Below, one piece after another: positions 1 through 11,545 of a stretch of 64,000 nt of DNA. Source of the DNA: Apostichopus japonicus (lineage: Eukaryota > Echinodermata > Holothuroidea > Aspidochirotida > Stichopodidae); contig NC_092576.1 in assembly GCF_037975245.1 (NCBI RefSeq), positions 27,603,611-27,667,610 on the forward strand. The letters are read 5' to 3'. Within the stretch, counting starts at the first letter, position 1, and the number at the start of each line of letters is the position of its first letter. The notes beneath the pieces were generated by a model. The model did not search any database. It had not been told where the DNA came from and saw only the letters and a program-made list of their open reading frames with translations. Both the position numbers and the translations under genes were made by a program.

Positions 1-288
1 TACGGGATGGAAGAATTGATAGATTATACTATATTTATGTACAGCAAAGGCAATTGCTGCTAAAAGAAGCAAAACGACCGTTCCAATCGTGTACAGAAGC
101 ACTTCCACAATCGCCATTTTTGAGAACGGGTGATCAAAATGTCTTGTACGTACTACTAGTAGTGCGGTTGTGGTTTCATGAAGTAAACTTAATTAACTGT
201 CCGCGCTGAGATTGACCGTTACAAATACATACAGTAAAATTCTGACCTTACTTACCAGTCCAGTTTCGAACCTCTGGACATACAATCA

Positions 289-363
289 GCGTCCATAGCC
301 TAGCTGGTTAGGGTGTCCACGTACAAAGCGGGAAGCCCGGGTTCGAATACCGGTGAAGGCTGG
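289..363 (+). repeat. tRNA-derived SINE head
   Basis: An RNA polymerase III type promoter pair is visible. An A-box-like stretch (tagcctagctggttaggg) lies at 296-313 and a B-box-like stretch (gggttcgaatacc) at about 339-351, with tRNA-like spacing. The sequence does not close into a clean cloverleaf and runs on into unrelated AT-rich DNA, so I read it as the head of a tRNA-derived SINE and not as a working tRNA gene. Confidence 0.55.
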
Positions 364-439
364 AATTTTTTCACTGTTCTGGTTTTTCCTTCTCATTACG
401 TTTTCATTTATATATATATATTCATTTGCCTTCGTAGTT

Positions 440-800
440 GACCTCCATTTAATGAACATATAGTCTGTTCCGGCTTTAGGAATCACAAATGATTTTCGAG
501 TTAATTGTACAGAATGCACCCCTGGTATTTTGAATCTGACGATACACACAGACTAACCACTCATTAATAAAGGCAAGCAAGGCCGGTGTAGCAGTACAAA
601 CTGTCGCAAATATTCCATATTCAGTATAAACTCTCCCAGTCCCACTGGGACAGTTTATACTGAATTTACCAGTACATTTAGTCTCCCGGACCTTTTGTAC
701 AAGGCCAGTTGGTACAGACTGTCTCCCAGGACAGTTTATGCTATGATGAAACGAGGGGGGACATTATTTGTTGGTCGCATATTTGGTTGTAAATTGTGTC
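440..800. repeat. Dispersed repeat with phrase-like motifs and a hairpin
   Basis: The stretch at 500-560 (ttgtacagaatgcacccctgg and following) recurs in opposite orientation at 47455-47520. The next 250 bases are built from short recurring phrases such as ggacagtttatactg, gtacaaggcc and ggggacat; similar phrases fill 6960-7160. A hairpin has its left arm at 620-640 and its right arm at 644-664, 21 bases each with one mismatch. No coding potential is evident. It is probably part of a non-autonomous mobile element. Confidence 0.45.
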
Positions 801-859
801 CCCCTGAACACTACGTCCGCATTAGCATGTACGTTCGAGTAGCAAAAATTTAATTAGTA

Positions 860-1168
860 ATGGACTCTGGCAGTATCCGTATTATTAGCAAACTGTCACA
901 TTTCGGCTTCCGTATATTTAGCAGTAAAGTCGTGCGACAACTAAAAATGGAAAAGCTAACGGAAAACGTGAGACAAATTGCAAATATTCTAAGAGATGAG
1001 AGCTATCCAAGTGGGTTTACAAGAATAAAACAGAGAAGGATCTTAAGGAGACAAAGTCAGTCTTTCAGACTGGCTGAAAATGGAACTCTTGCGTACCGAA
1101 ATTGAAGGAAAGTTTTGCTATCTAGGGCTTCTCAACTCGCCAAAATCGAGGCAGCTCATACTGACTAG
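860..1168 (+). pseudogene. Gypsy-integrase-like gene remnant, upstream (pre-HHCC) part
   Basis: The open frame from the ATG at 860 reads about 81 residues to a TGA and then continues in the same frame to about 1168. The stretch containing YPSGFTR, the RRQSQSFRL block, NGTLAYRN and, after the stop, KVLLSRASQLAKIEAAHTD resembles the segment just before the zinc-binding HHCC motif in Gypsy-type integrases and in host genes derived from them. The in-frame TGA and missing continuation suggest decay. The integrase-core piece at 2848-3009 has the same orientation and probably belonged to the same source. Recognition is by eye from short motifs, so confidence is moderate. Confidence 0.4.
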
Positions 1169-2847
1169 TGACATCTACAGTATAAGGTAATGTCTGTACA
1201 GTAACTTACAGTATAGGATACACAATATGGTATTGGTTGTTAAATGGCGAACGGCCATTCCACAGTTAAACTATAACCAGGCCTCTAGGACTGATTGGTG
1301 CACAAATCATGATATTCTTTTACCACGTTTGGTTAGTTGTAAAAACTCATTCGCAAAAGTCAAGCAATTGCTTATGCAACAGTATAATCAGTTGTATGCT
1401 TGAGCAAAGTTGTAAGTGCATGAACAAAGTTATTAGGGCCTATTTCTTTTCGTTTTGTTTACCCAATTGTCTTAACAAATTTTTGTGAAAATTATTATAA
1501 ATTTCTACCTTTTATCGCCCTGCCTATCATGAAAGATAACAACAGATCACTAAAGCTTACAGAGCTAGTCTGGTTTTGCATGCATGGGACACTATAAAAT
1601 GCTATTATTGGACTATAGCATATAGCCTAGCCTACTTCTGGAGGAAAGTGGCACTAATACTGTACATAACAAATTCACGTTCATTAATTTTGGTTGGTAA
1701 GAACAGATATTGAAGGCATGATAATACTTTTTTAGGTGTGGCATATTCTCTACATGCCAAACCTCACTGCAGAAGAAAACTCCTTAAATATCTATAGACC
1801 CAAATAGTGGCCATGCAATATGTACAATAATGGGAATATTCCATTTCAAACACCGATATAGAGTTGTAATTCAATTTTAAGGCACTTCAGCTAGAATTAC
1901 CAATCCTGCAGCCCATATATTTGTGTGTGTTGTTTGTTTTTTTGTTTTTTTGGGGGGGGGGCAAAAAAACATGATATCTCCTTGATCATGAACTTACTTA
2001 TCTCTTTGAAGGTGTTCATCTTTGCATAGATAAACCAGACAACAGACTATGTCTAGATTCTATTGGAAAACTATCAACGTTGATGTAACAAGTTATGTTC
2101 AACAGGATTTCAAAGCGTCATTGTCCTGTAGACCTACGAACAAGTCTCCATAGCATTCCTGTAACTGGATTATGGAAACAGGTAAATTCTCAATCTGTTT
2201 TAATTGTACAGGTTGTCCGCAGCATGCAGTGAAGGTTTACTTTAGTTAAAGTCATTCTGTATGGACAAATTAAAAATTTACAAGTTTAAAGGTAGTCTGT
2301 ATTGGCCCTAAATTTCGGCCAAATTAATTGCTAAAAGTTTTCAAAAAGTACTTTCCAAGGGGTAATAACCCTTTAAATTGTGCTCAGACATTCTAAATGA
2401 TGACACAAGATATTGAATGTCCCAGTGAGGTAAATTTCCTCCAGGGAAATAAACATACTTAAAGAATTTTGTCCATAGTGAAAATTTGGCATATTTAAGG
2501 CCTATACAGCATACCTTTAAGCCACACTCTGGCCTAACTTCAGAACAACCATCAATATAGGAATATAATTGTAAGTTGCAAGAAGTGGCGTATCATTTTT
2601 CTGGTTTAGTGGTTGAAGAGATTGTAAATATATGGTACAGTATGGTGTAAGGTACATTTTCATGTTTGCAAGGTAAAAATAATTGGCCTAAATCCACCAA
2701 CACCCTGTTTCGATCAGATATCCCACTGTTTTTATCTAGATCTGTGTACAGAATGAAGCAATGGAATAGAACAACAGTCAAGGCAAAGCATGCAACTTGT
2801 AATTGTTTTTGAAATTAGCACCTAAATGCTGTCTTCTTTCTTAACAG
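1169..2847. other. Non-coding stretch, no gene seen
   Basis: AT-rich sequence between the two integrase-like pieces. It has a short poly-T/poly-G tract near 1935-1961. I looked for the missing HHCC zinc-finger part here and did not find it. Confidence 0.4.
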
Positions 2848-3009
2848 GTTGGTGTAGATCTTATTGGTCCTCTACCAGTGACAGCTGCCAAGCGACTGTA
2901 CATCATAACACTGTCTGACTTCTATTCAAAGTGGCCTGAGACTAAGGCAATGCCTGACAAGACTGCAGCATCAACTTCTTATTGCATTACTGATGTGATG
3001 ATGAGATAA
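2848..3009 (+). pseudogene. Integrase core fragment (Gypsy-type or derived gene exon)
   Basis: The frame opens directly after an acceptor-like cttaacag and reads 53 residues to a stop at 3007-3009. It contains VGVDLIGPLPVT, RLYIITLSDFYSKWPE and a following DKTA, matching the first part of the retroviral-type integrase catalytic core. The conserved aspartate sits in the VDLIGP segment and a second in SDFYSKW. The rest of the core, including the distal Asp and Glu, is absent. It may be a leftover exon of a domesticated integrase gene or a Gypsy element fragment; no donor site follows, so I call it a remnant. Confidence 0.6.
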
Positions 3010-4014
3010 GAATGTCTTAAAAAGTGAATAATTTTCTGTAGTTAGTTCCAATATGAATGGCATCATATCTGTTATTTGTACCATGCAAATAACTTGTAGT
3101 GCATGGCAGAATGCTGTGTTTGAGTATAAATTATTTCCAAATAGGTATTAAGCATACAGAAATGTCACGAAGGTAGGTGAGGACAGAGAAAGTGTACTGT
3201 AAATCTTTGCAGGTTAAGTCCCCATTAACAAGTTTATATGTACATAGTTTTTGTTCCTATATTTACTTGCAAAGTTTCCACCTCTGGTTCGCATATAGCC
3301 TGACAATTGTCGTCATTTGATTTACATCCCCAAAAAGTGATTTTGGCTGGACATGTTTCACTGCAGCAGACACAGTTTATTTGTTGAAGCAAATGATGAG
3401 TAAATAATTAAGACCACATTCCACAGCTAGACACCACCTATTGTGTGTTGTTTTTCAAAAAGGTGTTGGACAGTTTGATATTGTAACCACAGGGAACTTT
3501 TCTGTTTAGAAAGTGTGAACTTATTACCACTTGGCTGTTTTGACAGGAATTTCGACAAGATAAGAGAGGTAATGTATCAACTGAGTTTTGGTACCATTTC
3601 TCTATTAGGTCCGTTGTGGAAAATTGCTAAATGTGTTTGTGTGTGTGGTGGGGGATATTTCCTGAAACCTGGGAGAGGGACCCCTTTTTCTTTGGCAAAA
3701 TAAGGCAATGTTTAGGTCTCTTGATGCAAAATTATGTATAAGAGTACATTTTACTATAATAATGGTAAGCTAGCATTATTTGTTTTTGCATTTGGGTCAT
3801 ACAGAGGGTGTTTTGAACCCCCCATGGATCCTGATTCAGGACAATTAATGTTTGATCGGCATTAAACAGTCATACCATGCACACATACATCAATAGAGCA
3901 CCAAAAGGCATCAAATTTCTGTTGTATCCTAGCTTACTCTAATTTGATAAATTTCTGATCTTAAATTTAATTAATATGTCACAAATGTTGTATTGGCTCA
4001 TGTGGTTAAAACTT
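3010..4014. other. Non-coding stretch, no gene seen
   Basis: AT-rich DNA with no motif I recognise. The short open frame at 3515-3703 has no recognisable domain and probably arises by chance. Confidence 0.4.
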
Positions 4015-4437
4015 TTCAGGTTTGGTAGTGAACTGTACAATATAGCGCCAAAATTATGACATGCAATCTCCAATTAATAAAATGGAGCCAGTAATCCCAT
4101 AAACATGTAGGTGTCACAATAAAAGATCATCCAATTAACTCAATGCCTAAGCATAGTTCAGTTGTACACTATACAGTCTACACTTAACCAACATGGTGAA
4201 TGTTAATTATCCTTGTAGTGGAGCTTTCAGGTTTGGTAGTGAACTGTACAATATAGCGCCAAAATTATGACATGCAATCTCCAATTAATAAAATGGAGCC
4301 AGTAATCCCATAAACATGTAGGTGTCACAATAAAAGATCATCCAATTAACTCAATGCCTAAGCATAGTTCAGTTGTACACTATACAGTCTACACTTAACC
4401 AACATGGTGAATGTTAATTATCCTTGTAGTGGAGCTT
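4015..4437. repeat. Tandem duplication, two copies of a 211-bp unit
   Basis: The unit beginning ttcaggtttggtagtgaac at about 4015 is repeated starting at about 4226, and the second copy ends at about 4437 (ggagctt). By eye the two copies are identical over their length, so the duplication is recent or homogenised. It carries no open frame and no known domain. Confidence 0.9.
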
Positions 4438-6900
4438 ACACATAACCTTTCAAGATGATAATTTATTTTATATATGACTTACAGTGTGGTATTCACTACT
4501 CATAATATTGCTTTCAACTTTTATTTTGCACAGATTTGGTTGTACTGATATCTCATCCCTGACCACCAATGGAGGGAGTATGTATGAGGTTAACAGAAGA
4601 CATGTCTAGACGATTTTCTTAGCAGTTAACTTGTTACCGACAATAATCTTGTCTTTCACTGTAACATATCATGAGAGAAAATTGCGTCGGCTGCTATACG
4701 TTTAAGCAAAGACAGGCCATTGACTTTTCACTGCCAGTCGTAGTCGAAGGGATGTGACGCTCAAAATTCTTTATCACCTCATTACTTCATTAAATAACAA
4801 ATAAGAAGGCGTGTTTCTTGGTTCTGGAAGTTGTGTTCAAGATAAGTTCTCATAGAAAAACATATAACCGACCATATTCTTCTTCCTGTTGTAACTTTTG
4901 CTGTTATGGATTTCTGTGTAAGTCTTAACGAAAAACCCGTTGGATACATGAGAATCAGCTATTTTATTTGTAATTTACAATCAAGATTAAATTTTTGACG
5001 GTATCAAGTTGCACATTAAAGCATTATATAGGTAATCCTACTGTTTGTGGAAAGCAGTTCAAAGGGGGAATTCTAATAGGGAAACTGCATGGTTTTATTG
5101 AGGTCTTTACCAAACTCTAAAGAGGATGTTCTTCATGTGGATTATGAGAGTTTCAAGTACATATTGCTTGAAGAAGAGTGACAGTAGTATATCTTTCTAA
5201 TCAAGCAATACCTCCCTGCTTGACGGATGCTCTAGAAAGCATGGATTATCTTTAGTTGCATCAGAGCTACAAAGGGAGAGTCATCATTCCAGTTAAATTT
5301 CCCCATGCAGGGGGTAGGAAGTGAGGGTGGGCACACAACATCAGAGGGACATTTTCTCATTCCACAACCACCACTCGATATGCTATAAACCGATACACAC
5401 CGGCCATATCACTTAAATATGATGTATGATGTGTTAGTATGTTATCAATACTATTTATTGAGATTGTTAATTGTTAAACGTGCTATAAAAAGATATGGGA
5501 TGCCATTTTAAAAATGGCATGTACAGACAGTGCCCCCCCCCCCCCAGGAGGCTCCTACCTCCCAGATCCCATGTATAATCATTTTTCACTCTTTGCTCAG
5601 TCTGATATAGATTCAGAATTTTGTGTTTGTGCATGACTATCATCCAATTTCATGTTTTGATTTTCACTATATTAACTTTCTTTGAACAAACTTTTCTCTA
5701 CAAGAATGACATATTTAAAGTGTGAGAAACATGATGAGACAAAAAATCTAGCATATTGCATCCTGTTCTGTCCTATTTGCTTTATTCTTTCCCTTGTTTG
5801 GCTTTGTTTTGTTTCCTGTATGTTTGCAGCTCTTTTGAAGAGGGTATCGTTCTAATATATCTTTTCTAATTTGAACCACTTTTGTCCAATAAGAAACATT
5901 CATAATAAGAAACAACGAACCTTTATCACTGGAATTGCCTGGAATGCCATTTTTCTATACAAATGAAAATTTGCTTCACGCATGGCCATCACAACGGGGC
6001 AGGGGGTGGGGGAATGGCCCTCCACCTTGTTGAGAGGGAGAAAACCTTGACTCGACGATTGAGTGACAAAAATAAGGAAGGGTAAAAAAGTAAACAATAA
6101 AGTAGTAATGAAAGTCAATAAATAGGTGTCAAGCCCATACGGAGAGGGTTGGGGCAGTATTGACATTTTCAAGGTCAGAGAAGTATCTAGTCCAGCTACG
6201 TCATGGTTGTTATTAGCAAACAAAAATGTTTTGGAACTCATCACAGATAGGTCACAGACTTAAAAAGACCCCTCCCCAGGACACACATTCGATAACTTAC
6301 CATCCCACCCCCCCCCCCGAATCCTTGCACTCAAAATTATGTGTATGGGCCTGAGTTTTGTATACAGCGTTGCCGATTTCGTTTAGGATGTAACTTGAAA
6401 ACACCCTCGGTTCCCGTCCTATAATGAGCTTAACGCACGGATGAAATTTCATATTGGGTAGGCAACTCTCGTAGAGCCATGAAGTACAGTTACCATACTT
6501 GCCAAATCTTACCCACTGTGTGTTAGGGAAATACGGCAACAATGAAGTTTGGACTCCTAAAGTTGTAATATTTTACCTCTGCAATTATCATTTTTTGTTG
6601 TAGCTGTTACATTCCCGATCCCGTACCCGCCTTCCGTTGGGGGGGGGTAGTTAGGTTTATACTATCTCTCCCTCTGTAAAGATGACTATGAACGCAATGT
6701 AGTTGCCGAATACAACATGCAACATATACGGAGGATGAAATAGCAGCAATCACAACAAAAACATGATTAACATCTTCTACAGATGGAAGACTTGTTTCTT
6801 TTTCTTCTTTTATTCCCGTTCTATTTTTTGTTTTGCAGCAACGCACAACGTCTCATTTATTTACTGTAACATCTAACTATGTATGCATCTGCTCTAGTTA
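4438..6900. other. Non-coding stretch, no supported gene
   Basis: AT-rich DNA with poly-C and poly-G tracts near 5534, 6310 and 6642, and a small palindrome near 5499-5520. The minus-strand open frames at 5900-6244, 6297-6542 and 6607-6846 show no domain, no splice context and no matching copy, so they are not called as genes. Confidence 0.4.
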
Positions 6901-6959
6901 TTGATATAATGAACTCAATTGCCTTTTGAATGTTGGAAATGCTTAAATTTTATGCGGGA

Positions 6960-7330
6960 CAAAATATGCTATGAAGTATTTGCGGACATTCTGTACCAGG
7001 ACATTTCATCCGGCGGGACTATATTTGCTGTGAGGTGGGGACACAATTTTCAGCAGATAATGTCCGACCGGACTAAATATCCTGGTACAGATTGTCCCCG
7101 TGGACACTTTGTACAGGGGGGCACTCTGTACTGTCACACCGGATGCATTCTGTACAATCATAACACTTGGGTAATACGCCCTCAATGACATTTTTACAAA
7201 GCCAATGTAGACACATTAACACACCAGTGAATCACTGTGGTCGAGTGGTACGGACTTCGGTCTGTTTGATGGAGCGAATAAAGGATTTGAGGAAGGGGTT
7301 GTAACTGGTAACAAACGGAATGCGTGAATT
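6960..7330 (+). repeat. Dispersed repeat with phrase-like motifs and SINE-like A box
   Basis: 6960-7160 is made of short recurring phrases (ggacattctgtaccagg, cctggtacagattgtcccc, ggacactttgtacagg) like those at 560-800. From 7140 to 7262 it matches, in opposite orientation, 47365-47480. The shared part ends in a tRNA-like A box (ggtcgagtggtacgg at about 7239-7253). The B box and ribozyme core seen at 47 kb are not preserved here. Confidence 0.5.
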
Positions 7331-7499
7331 GGGGCTTTCAGACTTCACGGCTCAACTTGTCGGCAGCGAAAATACCCTGTCTAAATAAGTGAAGGGGGTA
7401 TCCGTCGTTCAAGGAATAACCACTTAAAGTGGATACCTGGTGTTCAAAATCTCGTGGGTGGGAGGAAATGAAGCATTGAAGTCTAAGGCATTGGCTGTA

Positions 7500-8145
7500 A
7501 ACAATAGAAACCTTAAGATTACCTGGGTGAAAACTTTTAAAGTGTTAATACATATGAATATCAGTGGGCTTATAAAAGACCGAAGTGGTTAACGAATTGC
7601 CATCCAACTTCACCGAGAGCATCTAGAAATGATATTTGATGTATAGAAACTTCGGCAGGAAATTTAATGCTGTCATGAAAAGAATTAACATGATCAAAGA
7701 AAGACTTAGGAGATTCTTCACCATGTGGCCAGACAAAAAATAAATCGTCAATGTATTTATAAAAGCGTGTTGGCTTTAGAGATGTGGATAGCATTTCCTG
7801 TTCCAATACGTGCATAATTACGTTGGCGTAACATGGTGCCGTCTTAGTGCCCATGGCGGTACCATTGATTTGGAGATAATATTTCCCATTAGAAGAGAAA
7901 TAATTATTGCTTCATATGAAACGTAAAATAGGACCAACATCATCAGCTAAAGTGGTTTTGGTGGCATACTTAAGAAGAAAATGAGGGATATTAGTGTACG
8001 AAGAGGATACGTCCATAGTAACAAGTAACTAATTAATCGGTAACGTCTGAATTGTGAGAAGAATTCTCAAAAAAAAAGAGTAGTGTCCTGGATATAAGAA
8101 GGAACATGGCTTAATAAAGTTAATAAAGGGTTGAGTATGGAGTCT
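7500..8145 (-). pseudogene. Penelope-like element, reverse transcriptase fragment
   Basis: Read on the minus strand, this carries reverse transcriptase motifs typical of Penelope-like elements: MDVSSSYTNIPH near 8015, YYLQINGTAMGTKTAPCYANV near 7890-7830, and FYKYIDDLFFVWPHGEE near 7770-7720 with the catalytic DD pair. An in-frame stop, a small deletion after TNIPH and a premature end near 7570 show decay. The same family, with matching flanks on both sides, is at 47641-48380 on the plus strand. The open part is 7570-7854; the rest is disrupted. The N-terminal and GIY-YIG parts are missing. Confidence 0.85.
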
Positions 8146-8295
8146 ATGTATATATCTGTAATCTAGTTGTGTTTTAAATTAGTTCTTGACACTGGAAGTA
8201 AATAAGAAACATTTTGGCTGCCAACAAATTATGGTTTCTCCTACATGACAGTAAAATCGATTAGGCCTACGTATTGATTGGTTTGTATATAATTG

Positions 8296-8401
<106 letters not shown>

Positions 8402-8422
8402 GAACTAATAATGCGCTAAAAT

Positions 8423-8776
8423 CTACGAAGTACTGAACCCTAATAGAAAGCTAACTTGAAAAAAATGAGTCTTCAAGCAAGACTTGAACTGACTGAGAGT
8501 GGGAAAACTCCGCACAGATATGGGCCGACCATTCCAGAGCTTGGGCCCGGCTGATGGAAAGGCACGGTCGCCATAGGTTTTCAGTTTAGTTCTGGGAACA
8601 GTGAGAGTGAGTGTATTGCTAGAACGCAAGGTATAACGAGTATTGACCTGGAAGGACAGATCGTCTGACAAATAGGCGGGTGCCATTCCATGAATGCACT
8701 TATACACCAGGAGCAGTACTTTGAACTTAATTCTGAATTCAACAGGCAACCAGTGCAAAGAATGGAGGATACTCAA
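8423..8776 (-). pseudogene. Non-LTR retrotransposon, reverse transcriptase C-terminal fragment
   Basis: The 117-residue open frame contains LHSLHWLPVEFRIKFKVLLLVYKC-type sequence, then AYLSDDL, YTLRSSNT, TYGDRAFPSAGPKLWN and a final FKSCLKTHFF. This succession is characteristic of the C-terminal end of many animal LINE ORF2 proteins after the reverse transcriptase domain. The matching upstream piece is at 9424-9632 on the same strand, separated by a small inserted element. No clade is assigned with certainty; L2, CR1 and related groups are all possible. Confidence 0.85.
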
Positions 8777-8988
8777 CGATGGTGTGTTGAAGTCATGGCA
8801 GTCTATACAACAAGCCTGGCTGTGCTGTTCTGCAGACGTTGCAGTCTCTGAATCAGATACCCTGGAATACCATGGAGCAAACTATTGCAATAATCCTAAT
8901 GGCTGTAAATATATGAATGAACCAATGTGCTCATAGTTCTAGAAGACATATGTTTCCTAATCTTCTTTAAATTAAAAATAAAATCAGT

Positions 8989-9364
8989 GGCGTAGGAAGG
9001 TACTTTTGAGTGGGGGGGGGGGGCTGGAGACTAATGGCCGGCCCGGGGAGGATCTAAGGGGAGGGGGTGTCCCCCTCCCATTTGGATTTTTTTTTTTGCA
9101 TTTCCAGGTGGCCTAAGATGCAATTTGGTGCAATATAGCACACTTCAACACCCACTCCATTTTGTAAATAATTGTAAATAATTTTGCATTTTCACCTGGC
9201 CTTAGATGCAATTTGGTGCTCCAAATGAGATTTTTTCTCATTTGGAAATGAAAAAGGGGTTTTCTTACTTGCAAAGCGGGGGGGGGGGCGGAATGATACT
9301 TCCGCCCCACCATATTTTTCACTGGGGGGGGCTGGCGACCCCCCAGCCCCCCGGTTCCTACGCC
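8989..9364. mobile_element. Short terminal-inverted-repeat element nested in LINE
   Basis: The segment starts with ggcgtaggaa and ends with its reverse complement ttcctacgcc, giving 10-bp terminal inverted repeats around 376 bp. Inside are G-rich and C-rich runs and two copies of a gcattt-ncacctggccttagatgcaatttgg-like block (about 9099 and 9186). It has no coding capacity and interrupts the LINE fragment, so it inserted later. I infer a MITE-like element; I could not define a target-site duplication. Confidence 0.6.
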
Positions 9365-9423
9365 CTTGAATATAATAGAAACCAGTCTTGCAGACTTTAC
9401 TGATATATATTTATCCATTTTCA

Positions 9424-9628
9424 TGTGTTTGGCGAAAATAACCCCGAGGTAGCGGACTTGATCACAATGGAAGCACCACCAACCCTGATAGATTTATTGA
9501 CGACCTTTGTGAGCTGGACTGGAGTGCCGAGAATAATGAACTCAGTTTTACTATCGTTCAGCTTCAATTTATGAGCAGCCATCCAATACCTAATATCAGA
9601 GATACAATTTTGCATAAGATTGGAAGCT

Positions 9629-9632
<4 letters not shown>
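9424..9632 (-). pseudogene. Non-LTR retrotransposon, reverse transcriptase fragment
   Basis: On the minus strand the frame reads NCISDIRYWMAAHKLKLND followed by SKTEFIILGTP. This is the typical LINE reverse transcriptase stretch after the catalytic YADD box, where the WM and LKLN-SKTEF segments are highly conserved. It belongs with 8423-8776. Its upstream end runs into a (TA)n tract at 9632-9675, which makes the longer open frame to 9771 artefactual. Confidence 0.8.

Positions 9633-9675
<43 letters not shown>
9632..9675. repeat. (TA)n microsatellite
   Basis: About 22 uninterrupted ta units at the truncated 5' side of the LINE fragment. Confidence 0.95.
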
Positions 9676-9676
<1 letters not shown>

Positions 9677-9868
9677 ACACCTAATTGTATTCTGGTCATT
9701 TGATTGGTCAATTGCTCGTTGATTGCCCACTCTATGTAATAGAACCATGGGTTTTTCTTATTTGGTAGCACTTTTTTTCAATGGTAAGAGAGCAGGGAAA
9801 CATGTCTGTTCAAAACAATCTGTTGCATGAGTGCGTCTTCCCCATCTTAATATAATATGTTGTATAAA

Positions 9869-10023
9869 ACAAATAATGAATGGTTTCCATTCGTGCAATC
9901 GTGCAAAAATGTCATTCGTTGAAACATGTAATTTGTTCCATTCAACGAGGCGAATGGAACATTCCATCATTCAACTCATGAAATATTTGCACTATTGCAC
10001 GAATGGAAACCATTCCTTATTTG
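9869..10023. repeat. Fold-back (long inverted repeat) element
   Basis: The left arm at 9869-9907 and the right arm at 9985-10023 are reverse complements over 39 bases with about two mismatches. The inner 77 bases are themselves partly inverted (cattcgttgaa against ttcaacgaggcgaatg). The whole segment could form one imperfect hairpin. It lies directly against a (TA)n tract, a common landing site for fold-back MITEs. No coding content. Confidence 0.75.
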
Positions 10024-10027
10024 TATA

Positions 10028-10706
<679 letters not shown>

Positions 10707-10721
10707 ATCTGTATATATATA

Positions 10722-10765
<44 letters not shown>
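10707..10765. repeat. (TA)n microsatellite
   Basis: About 28 ta units with one ttta interruption. It adjoins the dispersed repeat at 10766-11035. Confidence 0.9.
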
Positions 10766-10767
<2 letters not shown>

Positions 10768-11035
10768 GGCGCTTTATCTCCATTGCCTCTCTTCACCCAG
10801 GTGTATAAATGGGGACCTGCGAGGTAAATTGTAAATATAGTTGCGTGCGCCGGTTTGTGGCTGCACCCTATGGGAAGTCCCCCGGGGGACACGTGGTTGT
10901 GGTGCACTGTGGTGCCCCAGGAGAGATTGATTGAATTGTGCACACTTTGGTGTGTGGGTGTGACAAGTTACCAATGACCAGGGGTTAAGTTGTAAAGTCA
11001 TGTGAGGAGGCATTAGCCTCATACAAGACTGTAAA
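10766..11035 (-). repeat. Dispersed repeat, also present near 44 kb
   Basis: Read on the minus strand this contains, in order, a catgactttacaacttaaccc block, aaagtgtgcacaattc, tcctggggcaccacagtgca, cacgtgtccc, and near its end ccatttatacacctgggtga followed by agagaggcaa. The same blocks in the same order occur on the plus strand at 44060-44170 and 44790-44860, where the family copy is split by a LINE. The (TA)n tracts on both sides suggest insertion into TA-rich DNA. No coding capacity. Confidence 0.7.
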
Positions 11036-11049
11036 CCTTCAACTTTAAC

Positions 11050-11250
11050 TTTATATATATATATATCTATCTATATATATATATATATATAAATATCTAT
11101 ATATCTATATTTATATATATATATATATGTCTATATAACTGTATCTATATATATAAAAATATATCTACGTATCTATATATCTATATATATATATATATGT
11201 CTATATATATATATATATCTATATAACTGTATCTATATATCTATATATAT

Positions 11251-11284
<34 letters not shown>

Positions 11285-11545
11285 ATATCTTTGTCTATAT
11301 ATATATATATATCTTTATTTCTATATATATCTATATATATCTAGATAAATATATCTATATATACATATATAGATATATATATATATCTATATCTATCTAT
11401 CTATATATATATATCTATATCTATCTACATATATATCTCTCTTTATATATCTCTATCTATGAATATCTCTTTCTATGTGTATCTCTCTCCCTCTCTCCAC
11501 ATATCTCTCTCTCTCTCCACATATCTCTCTCCACATATCTCTCTC
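11050..11545. repeat. Mixed (TA)n / (TATC)n / (TCTC)n simple repeat
   Basis: About 400 bases of ta tracts punctuated by atctat units, grading into tctctctccacatatc units up to about 11545. Confidence 0.95.

Noticed and set aside
289-363. Functional tRNA gene
   Set aside because: Promoter boxes are present, but acceptor and anticodon stems do not pair properly. The same holds at 45823 and 47362.
5900-6542. Two minus-strand frames of 114 and 81 codons
   Set aside because: No domain, no splice signals and G-rich or C-rich runs inside them; chance frames in AT-rich DNA.
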